DNA of 64,000 nt, taken from contig JAVBKZ010000039.1 in the NCBI GenBank assembly GCA_031553755.1, positions 14,413-78,412 of the forward strand, given 5' to 3'. The notes beneath the pieces are model-generated. The model did not search any database. It was not told the origin of the DNA and was given only the letters and a program-made list of their open reading frames with translations. The DNA is from JAIRVZ01 sp031553755 (GTDB lineage: Bacteria > Bacteroidota > Bacteroidia > Bacteroidales > Azobacteroidaceae). Positions 43,454-53,202 of this stretch are shown piece by piece (position 1 is the first letter of the stretch; each line of letters starts with the position of its first letter). The position numbers and the translations under genes were made by a program.

Positions 43454-43481
43454 ACCCGTAACTTGTCTACTCGTTAACTCT
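43454..43481. repeat. Solo tandem-unit arm (amyA / glsB spacer)
   Basis: One arm of the element A/J type, reading on the minus strand GAGTTAACGAGTAGACAAGT, with no inverted partner in the spacer. It overlaps the amyA stop codon (TAA at 43474-43476), as the left arms of B and I overlap their upstream stops. Confidence 0.65.
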
Positions 43482-44814
43482 TCTTTGCCCAAACTGCCAA
43501 TTTACCACCACATACCTTAAATAGCGCAGTACCATCTTCTCCTATAGAAACTTCGTCAGGAATACATCCTGTGATTTCATGCCAAACTTCGTTCGTATGT
43601 TGTTGGCCTACAAACATTTGTTTCTCGCCGTCTTCTCCGTTCGAAACAAGAAGAGCCAATCCTGAATCAGGGTGTTCATCATCACCACCGCGCGTAAAAC
43701 CTGCCGTGTTGGGATGATCGAAATAATTATGCTGTTCTCCATAAGCATACTTCCGCCTTGCATCAAGCAATGTGTCAATAATTTGCCTATGAGGAGACGT
43801 TTCATTTCCCGTTCCGTAATAATTTCCGTAAAAAACGCAAGGATATCCCTTTTCCATCAACAGGATTATTCCATAAGCCAACGGAATAAACCAACTTTCG
43901 ACTTGAGATTCAAGCGAACATCCACCTTGAGAATCATGATTATCGACAAAAGTGACGGTATTTTCGGGAAAATCGGCAACTAATGTGTCATTTAGAAAAG
44001 CGGTAAAATCAAAATCGCCTTTCCAATATTCTCCCACCAGATAAAAGCTATCCCCTTTATTTTCCCTTATTGTATTCAGAAATTGTTTTATAAAATCAGT
44101 ATCCATGTGTTTGATAGCATCCAAACGGAAACCATCGAGGTTCAGTTCGTTAGCCACCCAAGTTCCCCATTTGTTGAGTTCTGCGATTACTTCCGGATGA
44201 TTCAAGTCCAAATCACAGTCCAACAAGTAATCAAAATTTCCAAATTCGTTATTTACATGATGGCTCCAGGATATTCCTTCTCCCAAAATTTTATATACAG
44301 CCGTCTTTCCGTTGGCGTGATTTATTCCTGTCCCGGAAAAATGATACCAATGCCATTTGAAATCCGAATATTGATTATTTCTTCCATCGAAGTTAAATCC
44401 TGTCCACCCTTCTATTTCGTAGGGATCGGAGAGTGTATTTTCCCTGTCGTAATCATCCACTTCCTGCACGAAGAATTTTTCGGTATAATCGGCTCCGGTT
44501 TTATGATTCATCACTGCATCAAGATAAACAGATATCCCGTGATTATGTAGTTCATTGATAGCTTCATTCAACTCTTCTTTTGTTCCGTATTTGGTACGAA
44601 TGGTTCCTTTTTGGTCAAACTCGCCTAAATCGAACAAGTCATAAGTAGAATATCCTTCATTTTGTTGCGCGTCTGCTTTATAAGCAGGTGGAATCCAAAC
44701 AGAGGTTACTCCTATGTCGCTAAGGTGTTTGGCATCTTCTTTTAATCGCTTCCATAGTTCTCCATCGTTTGGCAAATTCCACTCGAAATATTGTATCATC
44801 ACTCCATTTTTCAT
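43474..44814 (-). CDS. Cytoplasmic alpha-amylase (GH13 subfamily 5) with internal deletion
   Basis: A Bacillus-type liquefying amylase fold without a signal peptide: MIQYFEWNLPNDGELWKRL, DAVMNHK (region I, 99-105), GFRLDAIKH (nucleophile Asp232), GEYW (acid Glu262) and FVDNHD (Asp294). Asp232-Glu262 spacing is 30 residues, as in B. licheniformis amylase (231/261). Glu262-Asp294 spacing is 32 instead of 67 (261/328). About 35 residues are missing in frame between KGD and FDFTAFLNDTLV, removing part of the barrel around beta-5/beta-6. The 446-residue length versus about 480 agrees. Catalytic residues remain, but folding and activity are doubtful. Confidence 0.88.
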   Translation of the reverse strand: MKNGVMIQYFEWNLPNDGELWKRLKEDAKHLSDIGVTSVWIPPAYKADAQQNEGYSTYDLFDLGEFDQKGTIRTKYGTKEELNEAINELHNHGISVYLDAVMNHKTGADYTEKFFVQEVDDYDRENTLSDPYEIEGWTGFNFDGRNNQYSDFKWHWYHFSGTGINHANGKTAVYKILGEGISWSHHVNNEFGNFDYLLDCDLDLNHPEVIAELNKWGTWVANELNLDGFRLDAIKHMDTDFIKQFLNTIRENKGDSFYLVGEYWKGDFDFTAFLNDTLVADFPENTVTFVDNHDSQGGCSLESQVESWFIPLAYGIILLMEKGYPCVFYGNYYGTGNETSPHRQIIDTLLDARRKYAYGEQHNYFDHPNTAGFTRGGDDEHPDSGLALLVSNGEDGEKQMFVGQQHTNEVWHEITGCIPDEVSIGEDGTALFKVCGGKLAVWAKKS

Positions 44815-45139
44815 CGTTCGGTCTATTTATGTTCTTTTTTATAAACAGATTGACGAATTTAAAAGTTGTATTGTCAATGCTAATATCTGTAAAAAATCAA
44901 AAAAAAGGACCTATATTATTTTTCAATTATTTGGGATTTTGCTTGTTTAGCAGCTTTCATAATGTCGAAAGAAGATATAAAATAACTTCATTTTTTACCG
45001 TTTTATTGTAATTTTTTTGAATAAAAAGTCTTGTCAATAATGTATAATTTTTTGAGATTAGCTAAACTTTTTAAAACATAAAAGCCAACTAATTCGCAAT
45101 AAATTAGCCGGCTTTTAAATTTTATAGAAAATTATTTAT
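44815..45139. other. amyA / M3 peptidase spacer
   Basis: 325 bp, AT-rich, no ORF of note. Contains the terminator of the upstream M3 peptidase gene (45080-45115) and the undetected promoter of amyA. Confidence 0.6.
45080..45115 (-). terminator. Rho-independent-type terminator after the M3 peptidase gene
   Basis: A 15-bp stem with two mismatches (AAAAGCC..CTAATT paired with AATTAGCCGGCTTTT) and a 6-nt loop, followed on the minus strand by a short T-rich stretch. Lies 25 bp after the stop codon. Confidence 0.72.
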
Positions 45140-47227
45140 TTATTCTTTGATAATTCCATTTCTTTTCATTAATGCTTTCACGGTTGGTTCTTGGCCCCTG
45201 AAACGTTTATAAAGAATCATAGGATCTTCTGTTCCCCCTTTAGATAACACATTTTCCCTGAAAGATTTGGCAATGTCTTGACTAAATATCCCGTTTTCCT
45301 TGAAATAGAAAAACGCGTCGGCATCCAACACTTCCGACCATTTATAAGAATAATATCCGGCCGCGTATCCTCCTGAAAAAATATGACTGAATGCCGGAGA
45401 AATTAAAGTTCCTTCTACAAGAGGAAGGACAGATGTTTTTGCAATTGCAGCGTATTCGAAAGGCGCGATACTTCCTTGATAAGGTTTTTCTATTGTATGG
45501 CAAGCCATATCCAAGAAACCAAAACTCAATTGGCGTAAACATCCGTATCCTACATTGAAATTAGAAGCGTCTATTATTTTTTGCACCAATTCGGCGGGAA
45601 TTTTTTCCCCTGTTTGGTAATGAACCGCGAACCGGTCTAAATATGTTTTTTCATTCATGTAATTTTCCATGAATTGAGAAGGAAGTTCCACAAAATCACG
45701 GTAAACAGAAGTTCCCGACATACTTGCATATTCGGTGTCGGCAAACATTCCATGCAAAGCGTGCCCGAATTCATGAAGAAAAGTCCTTACTTCATCATAC
45801 GACAATAAAGCCGGCTTGGATTCGGTCGGACGGGTAAAATTCATGACTATCGTTACAAGAGGACGGATATTATTCGTTTTATCTTTGCGTTGCGAACGGT
45901 ATTCGGTCATCCAGGCTCCCGGACGTTTTCCCGCTCTGGGATGAAAATCGGTGTATAGGACGGATAAAAAGGATCCGTCTTTGTCGAATACTTCAAAAGC
46001 TTCAACCTCAGGATTATATACCTGTATTTTAGTGTTTTTCTTGAAAGTGATTCCGTATAATTCGGTAGCTAATCCGAATACTCCTTTCTTCACATTTTCA
46101 AGTTCAAAATACGGACGGATAAGTTCTTCATTGATTTCGAACTTGGCATCTTTCAATTTTTCAGAATAATAACTCCAATCGTAAGGCATTACGGTTACCG
46201 GTTGTTTTTCCATTCCCAAGGCAAATCCTTGTACTTCACGATATTCCTGCAAAGCGGAAGGTTTATACGCGTCCAACAATTCGTTCAGCAATTTATAGAC
46301 GTTCTCGCTGTTTCCCGCCATTCGTTTACGAAGTACTCTATCCGCGTAGGTTTTATATCCCAACAAATTCGCGATCGCGAGGCGAGTGTCAATAATACTG
46401 TCTATCAACGCGGTATTGTCAAATTCTCCTCCAACACAACGAGTTGAAGAAGCCATATACAATTCTTTCCTTAAATTTTTGTTGCTTGAATATTTCATGA
46501 AAGGGCCATAGCTCGGAGCTGTTAAATCAACGACATAGCCTTCTTTCCCTTTTTGTTTGGCTTTCGCCGCGGCTGCTTCCCGGACACTTTCAGGAAGTCC
46601 GGCTAATTGGTTTTCTGTTAATACTTTTTCGTATGAATTAGTCGCCTTCAAAACATTTTGGCCGAATTTGAGGGTAAATACGCTTAAATTAGAAGACAGT
46701 TCCCTGTATTTTTCTTTATCAGCGTCATTTAAATTCGCTCCGTTATTGATAAAACCATCGTAAGTTTCATCAAGCAATCGGATTTGTTCATTATTTAATC
46801 CCAAAGCGTTTTTCTTCTCGTAAATGGCTTTAACGCGGGCGAAAAGTTCGGGATTTAATTGTATGTTATTGCCGTGTTCCGTCAATTTCGGTTGAATTCG
46901 TTGAGAAATTTCCATCATTTGGTCATTACTTTCGGCACTCAACAAATTAAAGAAAACGGTACTTACACGATCCAATAATTGACCGGAATGTTCTATCGCT
47001 TCTATCGTGTTTTGAAAAGTTGGTTCAGCTTTATTTGTCGCGATTTTTTTGATTTCATTATCATGTTCATTTATCGCTTTCTCGAAAGCTGGTTCAAAAT
47101 GTTCTGTCTTGATTTTATCAAACGGAACTGTTTGGTAAGGAGTTTTATACGTTTGAAAAAACGGATTGGCTGCTTGTGTCATACTACAACTGATTAATAT
47201 TAAACCGGACAGGAATAATCGTTTCAT
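45140..47227 (-). CDS. dcp: M3-family zinc metallopeptidase (oligopeptidase / dipeptidyl carboxypeptidase)
   Basis: Exported oligopeptidase that trims short peptides. Signal sequence MKRLFLSGLILISCSMTQA, with a possible lipobox at LISC. Zinc motif HEFGH at 485-489 plus the downstream Glu in YRDFVELPSQFMENY. 695 residues match the Dcp/OpdA group. Terminator follows at 45080-45115. Confidence 0.92.
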   Translation of the reverse strand: MKRLFLSGLILISCSMTQAANPFFQTYKTPYQTVPFDKIKTEHFEPAFEKAINEHDNEIKKIATNKAEPTFQNTIEAIEHSGQLLDRVSTVFFNLLSAESNDQMMEISQRIQPKLTEHGNNIQLNPELFARVKAIYEKKNALGLNNEQIRLLDETYDGFINNGANLNDADKEKYRELSSNLSVFTLKFGQNVLKATNSYEKVLTENQLAGLPESVREAAAAKAKQKGKEGYVVDLTAPSYGPFMKYSSNKNLRKELYMASSTRCVGGEFDNTALIDSIIDTRLAIANLLGYKTYADRVLRKRMAGNSENVYKLLNELLDAYKPSALQEYREVQGFALGMEKQPVTVMPYDWSYYSEKLKDAKFEINEELIRPYFELENVKKGVFGLATELYGITFKKNTKIQVYNPEVEAFEVFDKDGSFLSVLYTDFHPRAGKRPGAWMTEYRSQRKDKTNNIRPLVTIVMNFTRPTESKPALLSYDEVRTFLHEFGHALHGMFADTEYASMSGTSVYRDFVELPSQFMENYMNEKTYLDRFAVHYQTGEKIPAELVQKIIDASNFNVGYGCLRQLSFGFLDMACHTIEKPYQGSIAPFEYAAIAKTSVLPLVEGTLISPAFSHIFSGGYAAGYYSYKWSEVLDADAFFYFKENGIFSQDIAKSFRENVLSKGGTEDPMILYKRFRGQEPTVKALMKRNGIIKE

Positions 47228-47347
47228 AAAAAAATATATATAATTAAAATTTGAAAATGCAAATGTCGGAAATTTCGTTGAATTTATTCGAAAAAATAGT
47301 GCTTTAAGAATTATTTTATTGTTGACATGAAGACAATAGTCAATTCC

Positions 47348-48679
47348 TTACCGCAAATCACCGCTTGCTAACTCTCCAATAATCTGTCCGCTGATTTGCA
47401 ACAACGAAATTTCGCAGAGTTTGGTATTGTATTGAGCTTGCAGTAACCGTTCTTCGGCTTCGAGTAAACTGTTTTGGGCTTCTCTCAACTCAATACCCGA
47501 TAATTCTCCAAGCTTATATCGTTCGATGGCTATTCCATAATTTTCCCTGGCAGTTTGCAGGTTTTCTTTTTCGAGATTCGTTAACCTTAAGTTGTTTTCA
47601 TAAGCCATCCAGATATTCGATAAATTGGCTTTCAATCCTAATTCCAATTGTTCGTACCGCAATTCACGGTTTTGAATTTGCAAACGTGAATTTTGTTGTT
47701 CTCTCCGGCGGTTGAATCCGTCAAAAATATTGAATCCCAAAGTCAAACCGTAATTAAATCCTAATGTATTTTGTTTTTCTATATTTCCCGTATTGTAAAT
47801 ATTTTGCGCGTACCCATAACCGCTATTTAATTTCAAATATGGATAATTTCTGCTTTTAACCGCTTTATAATCAAGTTCACTCAATCTTTTTTCTTTTTCA
47901 GCAAGCAAAAGCGAAGAATTATTTAGCAGCGTTTTTGTTGTAATATTTTCTTCATTGAGCAAATCGTTGAATTCGATGACAGAATCGCTTACTACAATGG
48001 GTCGAGCGACATTTTCAAATGCCATCAATTGATTAAGCCTGACACGTGATGAATAAAGCACTTCGTGTTGTTTGATTAAATTCGAACTATCCGCATTTAA
48101 ATCTACATAAGCCTGTTGAAGATCGAGCCTTGATTTAGAACCAATATTATAATGCGCTTCTACGATCCTCAAACGTTCTTTTGATAATTCAACCGCGTAT
48201 TCCAAGTTATTCAGACGTATTTTTTGCCTCACCAAATTATAATATTCCGCGCTGAAATCGGCGATAAAATCTTCTATTGTCAGCCGTGTATTCAGTTCTC
48301 CCACGCGTTGAAGTTCTTTCAAACGGTCATGACGGGCTTGTATTTGAAATCCGTCGAAAATTGTCCAATTGAGATTTATCCCGGTATTAATTAATTGATT
48401 ATTAACATTATTGTTTTTAGTCGCCGTTCCATCAATCAAATACTGTTCCGTATTATTATTCGTTCCGGAATAACCCGCGTTCAAATCTAATGTGGGAAGA
48501 TAACCGGCATTACCAATTGTCGTATTATTATCTGTTATTTGTTGCTCGTTTCGGACGATACGGATTTCATAATTTCTTTCCAATCCCAATTCCAGACATT
48601 TTTTAAAGGAATATTTTTCCTGAGCACAAACGGCAACAGGAAAAAGCAAAAACAATATGTAAAATTTAAAGTATTTCAT
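47348..48679 (-). CDS. TolC-like outer-membrane efflux protein
   Basis: Outer-membrane channel of the adjacent RND pump. Signal peptide to FPVAVCAQ (20), then two outer-membrane-efflux-protein repeats of long coiled helices (LRIVEAHYNIGSKSRLDLQQAYVDLNA; YGIAIERYKLGELSGIELREAQNSLLEAE) with the typical Y/R..G.S/L..L..AQ pattern. The start immediately follows the pump stop codon, so translation is coupled. Confidence 0.92.
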   Translation of the reverse strand: MKYFKFYILFLLFPVAVCAQEKYSFKKCLELGLERNYEIRIVRNEQQITDNNTTIGNAGYLPTLDLNAGYSGTNNNTEQYLIDGTATKNNNVNNQLINTGINLNWTIFDGFQIQARHDRLKELQRVGELNTRLTIEDFIADFSAEYYNLVRQKIRLNNLEYAVELSKERLRIVEAHYNIGSKSRLDLQQAYVDLNADSSNLIKQHEVLYSSRVRLNQLMAFENVARPIVVSDSVIEFNDLLNEENITTKTLLNNSSLLLAEKEKRLSELDYKAVKSRNYPYLKLNSGYGYAQNIYNTGNIEKQNTLGFNYGLTLGFNIFDGFNRRREQQNSRLQIQNRELRYEQLELGLKANLSNIWMAYENNLRLTNLEKENLQTARENYGIAIERYKLGELSGIELREAQNSLLEAEERLLQAQYNTKLCEISLLQISGQIIGELASGDLR

Positions 48680-51600
48680 TTATTTCCTATTTGTTGAAAT
48701 ATAACTATACATTGCCGGAACAATATACATTGTCAAAAATGTAGAAATCAACATTCCACCAATTACAGCGACTCCCATGGCTATACGCCCGTTAGCACCT
48801 TCGGCACTTGCGAAAGCCAAAGGAAGAAGTCCGAGGATGGTTGAAAAACTTGTCATCAAAATCGGACGCAACCGTTGAACCGCGGCTCCTCGGATCGCTT
48901 CATCTTTATTCAATCCGGATTCTTGCCTTTGATTTGCAAATTCCACAATCAGGATTCCATTTTTAGCGACCAATCCGATCAACATGATAATTCCGATTTG
49001 GCTGAATATATTCATTGTTATATCTGAAAAAAACATGAATATCAATGCTCCCGCGATAGCCAACGGAACCGAGAGCATAATGACGAGCGGGTCTTTGAAA
49101 CTTTCGAACTGGGCTGAAAGGATGAGGAATATCAATACCAATGCTAATCCGAAGGCAAACATCAAACTCGAAGAACTTTCGCGGAATTCTTTGGAATCTC
49201 CGGATAGCGCGGTTCGGAAGGTTTCGTCTAAAGTTTCTTTAGCTATGCGATCCATTTCGTCTAATCCCGCACCTATCGTGACTCCTTTTGCCAATCCGGA
49301 ACTTACTGTAGCTGCATTAAACCGATTATAACGGAATAATTGAGGAGGCGCAACTCCTTCGGTCAGTTCAACCAAATTATCTAACTGAATCATGTCTCCC
49401 GCGGCATTTTTCAAATAAATTGACTTTAAATCCAACGGGGTATTGCGTTGTTGCCTGTTGATTTCCCCTAATATCTGATATTGTTTTCCATTCATATAGA
49501 AATATCCCAAACGTTGTCCGCTAAGAGCGTATTGCAGGGTTTGTCCAATATCCCTTGTGCTGATTGAGAGTAAAGCGGCCTTGTCCCTGTCGATTTCGAT
49601 ACGCGTTTCAGGTTTGGTGAATTTCAGGTTCACATCGGCCATTTCGAACAATGGACTTTCGTTCACTTTTCTCATAAAAGGTGGAATAAATTCTTGCAGT
49701 TTATCCAAGTTGGTCGCTTGTAATACATATTGAACAGGCATGTTCGCGCGCCTTCCACCGAATGTTGACTGTTGTTGTACAAACGCTCTCGCTTCGGTTT
49801 GGCTTTTTACTGCCGCCGACAAATTATCGGCTATTTCCATCTGGCTGCGTTGTCGATCTTTGATATCGGGCAACATCAAGCGGACAAAACTGTTGCTCGA
49901 ACGAATCATTGTCACATTAATATTCCGTTCGGGAGCTATACTATCGGCTATTTCAGATATTTTTTGCGTATAATTTTCGTTGAATTCATACGTCGCGCCT
50001 TCGGGAATCCGGGTTGAAATGGTAATCTGAGAGCGATCTTCTAAAGGAGCCATTTCCGCAGGAATATTTTTCCACAAGGATATAATTAAAATAAAAGTAA
50101 GTATGATTATAGGAAAAGTTATCCATTTGTGATTCAAAAAATAATTCAAAGAATTGGAGTACAGGTTATTTAATCCTGTAAAGAACGGTTCTGTTTTGTT
50201 ATAAAACCATCCTTGATTTTCCCTTTTTTTAAGTAACTTGGTAGCTAACATCGGAGTGAATGTAAGGGCCACAAACGAAGAAATGATCACAGCTCCCGAA
50301 ACGACAATACTAAATTCACGGAACAATCGCCCTGTCATTCCCTGTAAAAAAACGATCGGGAAAAATACAGCCACAAGAGTGATTGTTGTCGATATTACTG
50401 CGAAAAATATTTCCTTGGAACCTTCTATCCCGGCTTCTTTAGGCGACATTCCTTGTTCTATTTTAAGATAAATATTTTCGGTAACAACTATGGCATCGTC
50501 GACCACCAAACCAACTGCCAATACTATGGCTAACATGGAAAGCACATTGATTGAAAACCCTGAAACGTACATGATAAAAAACGATCCGACCAAAGAAACC
50601 GGGATAACGATACAAGGCACTAATGTTACCCTCCAATCTCTTAAAAAGAGGAATATAATCAATACAACGAGAATAAAAGCGATGTAAACCGTTTCTTCTA
50701 CTTCATTGATAGATGCCCTGATAAATTTGGTATTATCAAACGCGATATCTAAAATAACATCTTCGGGAAGGTCTTTCTTCATTTGCTCTAAACGAACGGC
50801 TACTTCATCCGATATTTCAATCTGATTTGCTCCCGGTTGCGGAACAATAACGGCGCTTACTGTCGGTACTCCATTCCGTCGCAAGATACTTCGTTGGTCT
50901 TCCGGTCCTAATTCGGCATAACCAATATCCTCAAACCTGACGATATCATATTCGTTTTCTTTGATAATGAGCTTGTTGAATTCTTCGGGTGTTTTCATCA
51001 AACCCAACGTTCGAATGGTAAGTTCTACTTTATTTCCTTCGATACTTCCGGATGGAAGTTCAACATTTTCTTTATCAATAGCGTTTTTCACATCCATAGG
51101 AGTAATTCCATATCCTGCCATTTTGGATGGGTCTAACCACAGGCGCATCGAATAACGTTTTTCTCCCCATATATTGACCGCGCTTACGTTAGGAATCGTT
51201 TGCAAGCGTTCTTTGATTGTCAAATCGGCAATTTCGCTTAATTCCAACAACGAACGTTTGTTGCTTAACACCGAAATCTGGATAATCGGGCTTGCATCCG
51301 CGTCAGCTTTTGATACGGTAGGAGGATCGCAATCTTTGGGCAGATACCGTTGCGCCCTGGAAACTTTATCGCGAACATCGTTGGCCGCGGTTTCCAAATC
51401 GACTTCCAATTCGAATTCTACTGTAATCCGGCATGAACCCTGACTGCTTGAGCTTGTCAACGAACGAATTCCGGGAATTCCGTTGATATTTTGTTCGAGA
51501 GGTTCTGTTATTTGATTTTCAACAATATCGGCATTTGCTCCGGGATATGATACATCGACCGTGATGATGGGATTATCAACACTCGGATATTCCCTTACTC

Positions 51601-51697
51601 CCAAATAAGTATACCCGATAATTCCGAAAAGGACAATTATCAGGATTAAAACCGTAGAAAGTACCGGACGTTTGATGCTTAGTTCTGATATGTTCAT
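48680..51697 (-). CDS. RND efflux transporter, HAE1/AcrB-like permease
   Basis: Inner-membrane proton-driven pump. 1005 residues, first TM near 13-32, porter domain with SYPGANADIVENQITEPLEQNINGIPGI, TM bundle with the proton-relay Asp pair in VLAVGLVVDDAIVVTENIY and GRLFREFSIVVS, second half with FGLALVLIFLILSAQFESF and AGIIM-like IGIIMLIGLVAKNGILIVEFANQ. Start overlaps the adaptor stop by 4 bp. Drug versus other substrate cannot be told. Confidence 0.95.
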   Translation of the reverse strand: MNISELSIKRPVLSTVLILIIVLFGIIGYTYLGVREYPSVDNPIITVDVSYPGANADIVENQITEPLEQNINGIPGIRSLTSSSSQGSCRITVEFELEVDLETAANDVRDKVSRAQRYLPKDCDPPTVSKADADASPIIQISVLSNKRSLLELSEIADLTIKERLQTIPNVSAVNIWGEKRYSMRLWLDPSKMAGYGITPMDVKNAIDKENVELPSGSIEGNKVELTIRTLGLMKTPEEFNKLIIKENEYDIVRFEDIGYAELGPEDQRSILRRNGVPTVSAVIVPQPGANQIEISDEVAVRLEQMKKDLPEDVILDIAFDNTKFIRASINEVEETVYIAFILVVLIIFLFLRDWRVTLVPCIVIPVSLVGSFFIMYVSGFSINVLSMLAIVLAVGLVVDDAIVVTENIYLKIEQGMSPKEAGIEGSKEIFFAVISTTITLVAVFFPIVFLQGMTGRLFREFSIVVSGAVIISSFVALTFTPMLATKLLKKRENQGWFYNKTEPFFTGLNNLYSNSLNYFLNHKWITFPIIILTFILIISLWKNIPAEMAPLEDRSQITISTRIPEGATYEFNENYTQKISEIADSIAPERNINVTMIRSSNSFVRLMLPDIKDRQRSQMEIADNLSAAVKSQTEARAFVQQQSTFGGRRANMPVQYVLQATNLDKLQEFIPPFMRKVNESPLFEMADVNLKFTKPETRIEIDRDKAALLSISTRDIGQTLQYALSGQRLGYFYMNGKQYQILGEINRQQRNTPLDLKSIYLKNAAGDMIQLDNLVELTEGVAPPQLFRYNRFNAATVSSGLAKGVTIGAGLDEMDRIAKETLDETFRTALSGDSKEFRESSSSLMFAFGLALVLIFLILSAQFESFKDPLVIMLSVPLAIAGALIFMFFSDITMNIFSQIGIIMLIGLVAKNGILIVEFANQRQESGLNKDEAIRGAAVQRLRPILMTSFSTILGLLPLAFASAEGANGRIAMGVAVIGGMLISTFLTMYIVPAMYSYISTNRK

Positions 51698-52794
51698 TTT
51701 TTTAATCCACTTATTGTTACCGGCATTCCATCTCTCAATTGCATAACTCCTGTAGTGATGAGCGTATCTCCGGGTTGAATTCCGTCTAATATTTGTACTT
51801 TCGATTCGGTTCTCAATCCTTTTTTTAAGATGACTTGTTTTGCATTTCCGTTTTTGTAGAGATAAGCGATATCCCGTCCCATTTCAAGGATTAATGATTC
51901 GCTTGGAACAGTCAGCGCGTTTTTTATTTCCTGTAGTTTGATTTCGATAGAAGCTGTGCGTCCCGGTTGTAAATATCCGTTTGAGTTAGGATATTTAGCC
52001 CTGACTTTCATTGTCCGGGTTTTCAGTTCTAATTGAGGATCAACGGCATATACTTGCGCTCCGTAAATGTTAAGATTTCCTCCGAGAGTAAAAGTAAGAT
52101 TCGTTCCTTTTTTTACATCATTCGCTTGTTTTTCATTGATAGAAAATTCTACTTTGAGCGGAATGATTTTAGTTAACCGGGCGATAATCGTGGTTGGCGA
52201 AGCATAAGCGCCTTCACTCACTTGTCTCAAACCGATAATTCCATCGAAAGGAGCACGTAATTCGGTTTGGGCGATTTTCGCTTTTGTAAGTTCGATATCG
52301 GCATTCAGTTTTTCCAGTTCGGTTGTTACTTGTTCGTAAGCTTCTTTACTTACAGCATCTTTTTCCAACAATGCTTTTTGACGGAAAACCCTGTCGGTCG
52401 CTAACGGAATTTGCGCTTCCAATTTTTTTAGTTCCGATTGAAGAGGTTTGTCATTCACTTTAGCCAATAATTCTCCTTTCTTAACGGCTGTTCCTTCCTG
52501 AAAATAAATTTGTGTAATTTTTCCGGATGTTTCAAACGACAAATCGACTTCTTCATCGGGAATGAGGTTTCCGGTTGTTTTAAAAATCTCGTTCAAAGTT
52601 TCATATTGAATAACTTTAACATTGATGTTGAGAGACTTGTCTTGTTTTCCTTTACCCTGATTTTTTACAATTTGTTTCGGAGAATCAATTTCCTCCGGTG
52701 TAAAATAATTTCGTTTGACAACAGGATAAAATGCCATTCCAAGTATAAATACTAAGATTACGGCGACAAGTATCCATCTTGTTTTCTTGTTCAT
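51694..52794 (-). CDS. RND efflux periplasmic adaptor (membrane fusion protein)
   Basis: Bridges the RND pump to the TolC-like channel. ATG at 52794 (MNKKTRWILVAVILVFILG) gives an N-terminal anchor; the longer reading begins in spacer sequence. Lipoyl halves surround a short hairpin (LEAQIPLATDRVFRQKALLEKDAVSKEAYEQ), with FDGIIGLRQVSEGAYASP and a C-terminal beta-barrel. First gene of the three-gene efflux operon. Confidence 0.92.
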   Translation of the reverse strand: MNKKTRWILVAVILVFILGMAFYPVVKRNYFTPEEIDSPKQIVKNQGKGKQDKSLNINVKVIQYETLNEIFKTTGNLIPDEEVDLSFETSGKITQIYFQEGTAVKKGELLAKVNDKPLQSELKKLEAQIPLATDRVFRQKALLEKDAVSKEAYEQVTTELEKLNADIELTKAKIAQTELRAPFDGIIGLRQVSEGAYASPTTIIARLTKIIPLKVEFSINEKQANDVKKGTNLTFTLGGNLNIYGAQVYAVDPQLELKTRTMKVRAKYPNSNGYLQPGRTASIEIKLQEIKNALTVPSESLILEMGRDIAYLYKNGNAKQVILKKGLRTESKVQILDGIQPGDTLITTGVMQLRDGMPVTISGLKK

Positions 52795-53202
52795 ATGTAA
52801 ATAATTATTTAGACCACAAAAACACGAAGAAAACACCTCTCTCCTAACCCCTCAAAAAGTCCTCTCTTGGGAGGAAATAACGTTCGGAGTAAGCCTTTGT
52901 AGCTATTTTTAGAAACTGTTTAAATTTATACCCGGAAACGAAATAAATTTTTTAAAACCACATAAGGCACATAAGATTTTAGACAAAAGAACAAAGACTA
53001 AAAGACAAGTTTTAAAGTCTTTTTAATCTAAATCTATCTTCTTTGTTCTATAAATCTTTATTCTCATAATAATTCCCTATGTTCTTCGCCTCCTCGGTTT
53101 AAAATTTCTATGTGCCTTATGTGGTTAAAATATAACTCATTTTATCCTATTCGAAATTTTAAACAGTTACTTAGACTGTGGATAATACAAAAAGTTTAAT
53201 TA
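52795..53202. other. A2M / efflux operon spacer
   Basis: 408 bp without an ORF. It has a C-rich stretch (52837-52872, CTCCTAACCCCTC and GGGAGG) similar to the outer arms of element D, and a triple nested inverted repeat (52914-53168). Confidence 0.7.
52914..53168. repeat. Triple nested inverted repeat, 255 bp
   Basis: Outer arms AACTGTTTAA-ATTT (52914-52927) and complement (53154-53168). Middle arms are a perfect 18 bp, AACCACATAAGGCACATA (52956-52973) with complement at 53109-53126, continuing imperfectly for about 8 bp. Inner arms AGAACAAAG (52988-52996) and CTTTGTTCT (53041-53049). No coding sequence inside. Confidence 0.8.
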
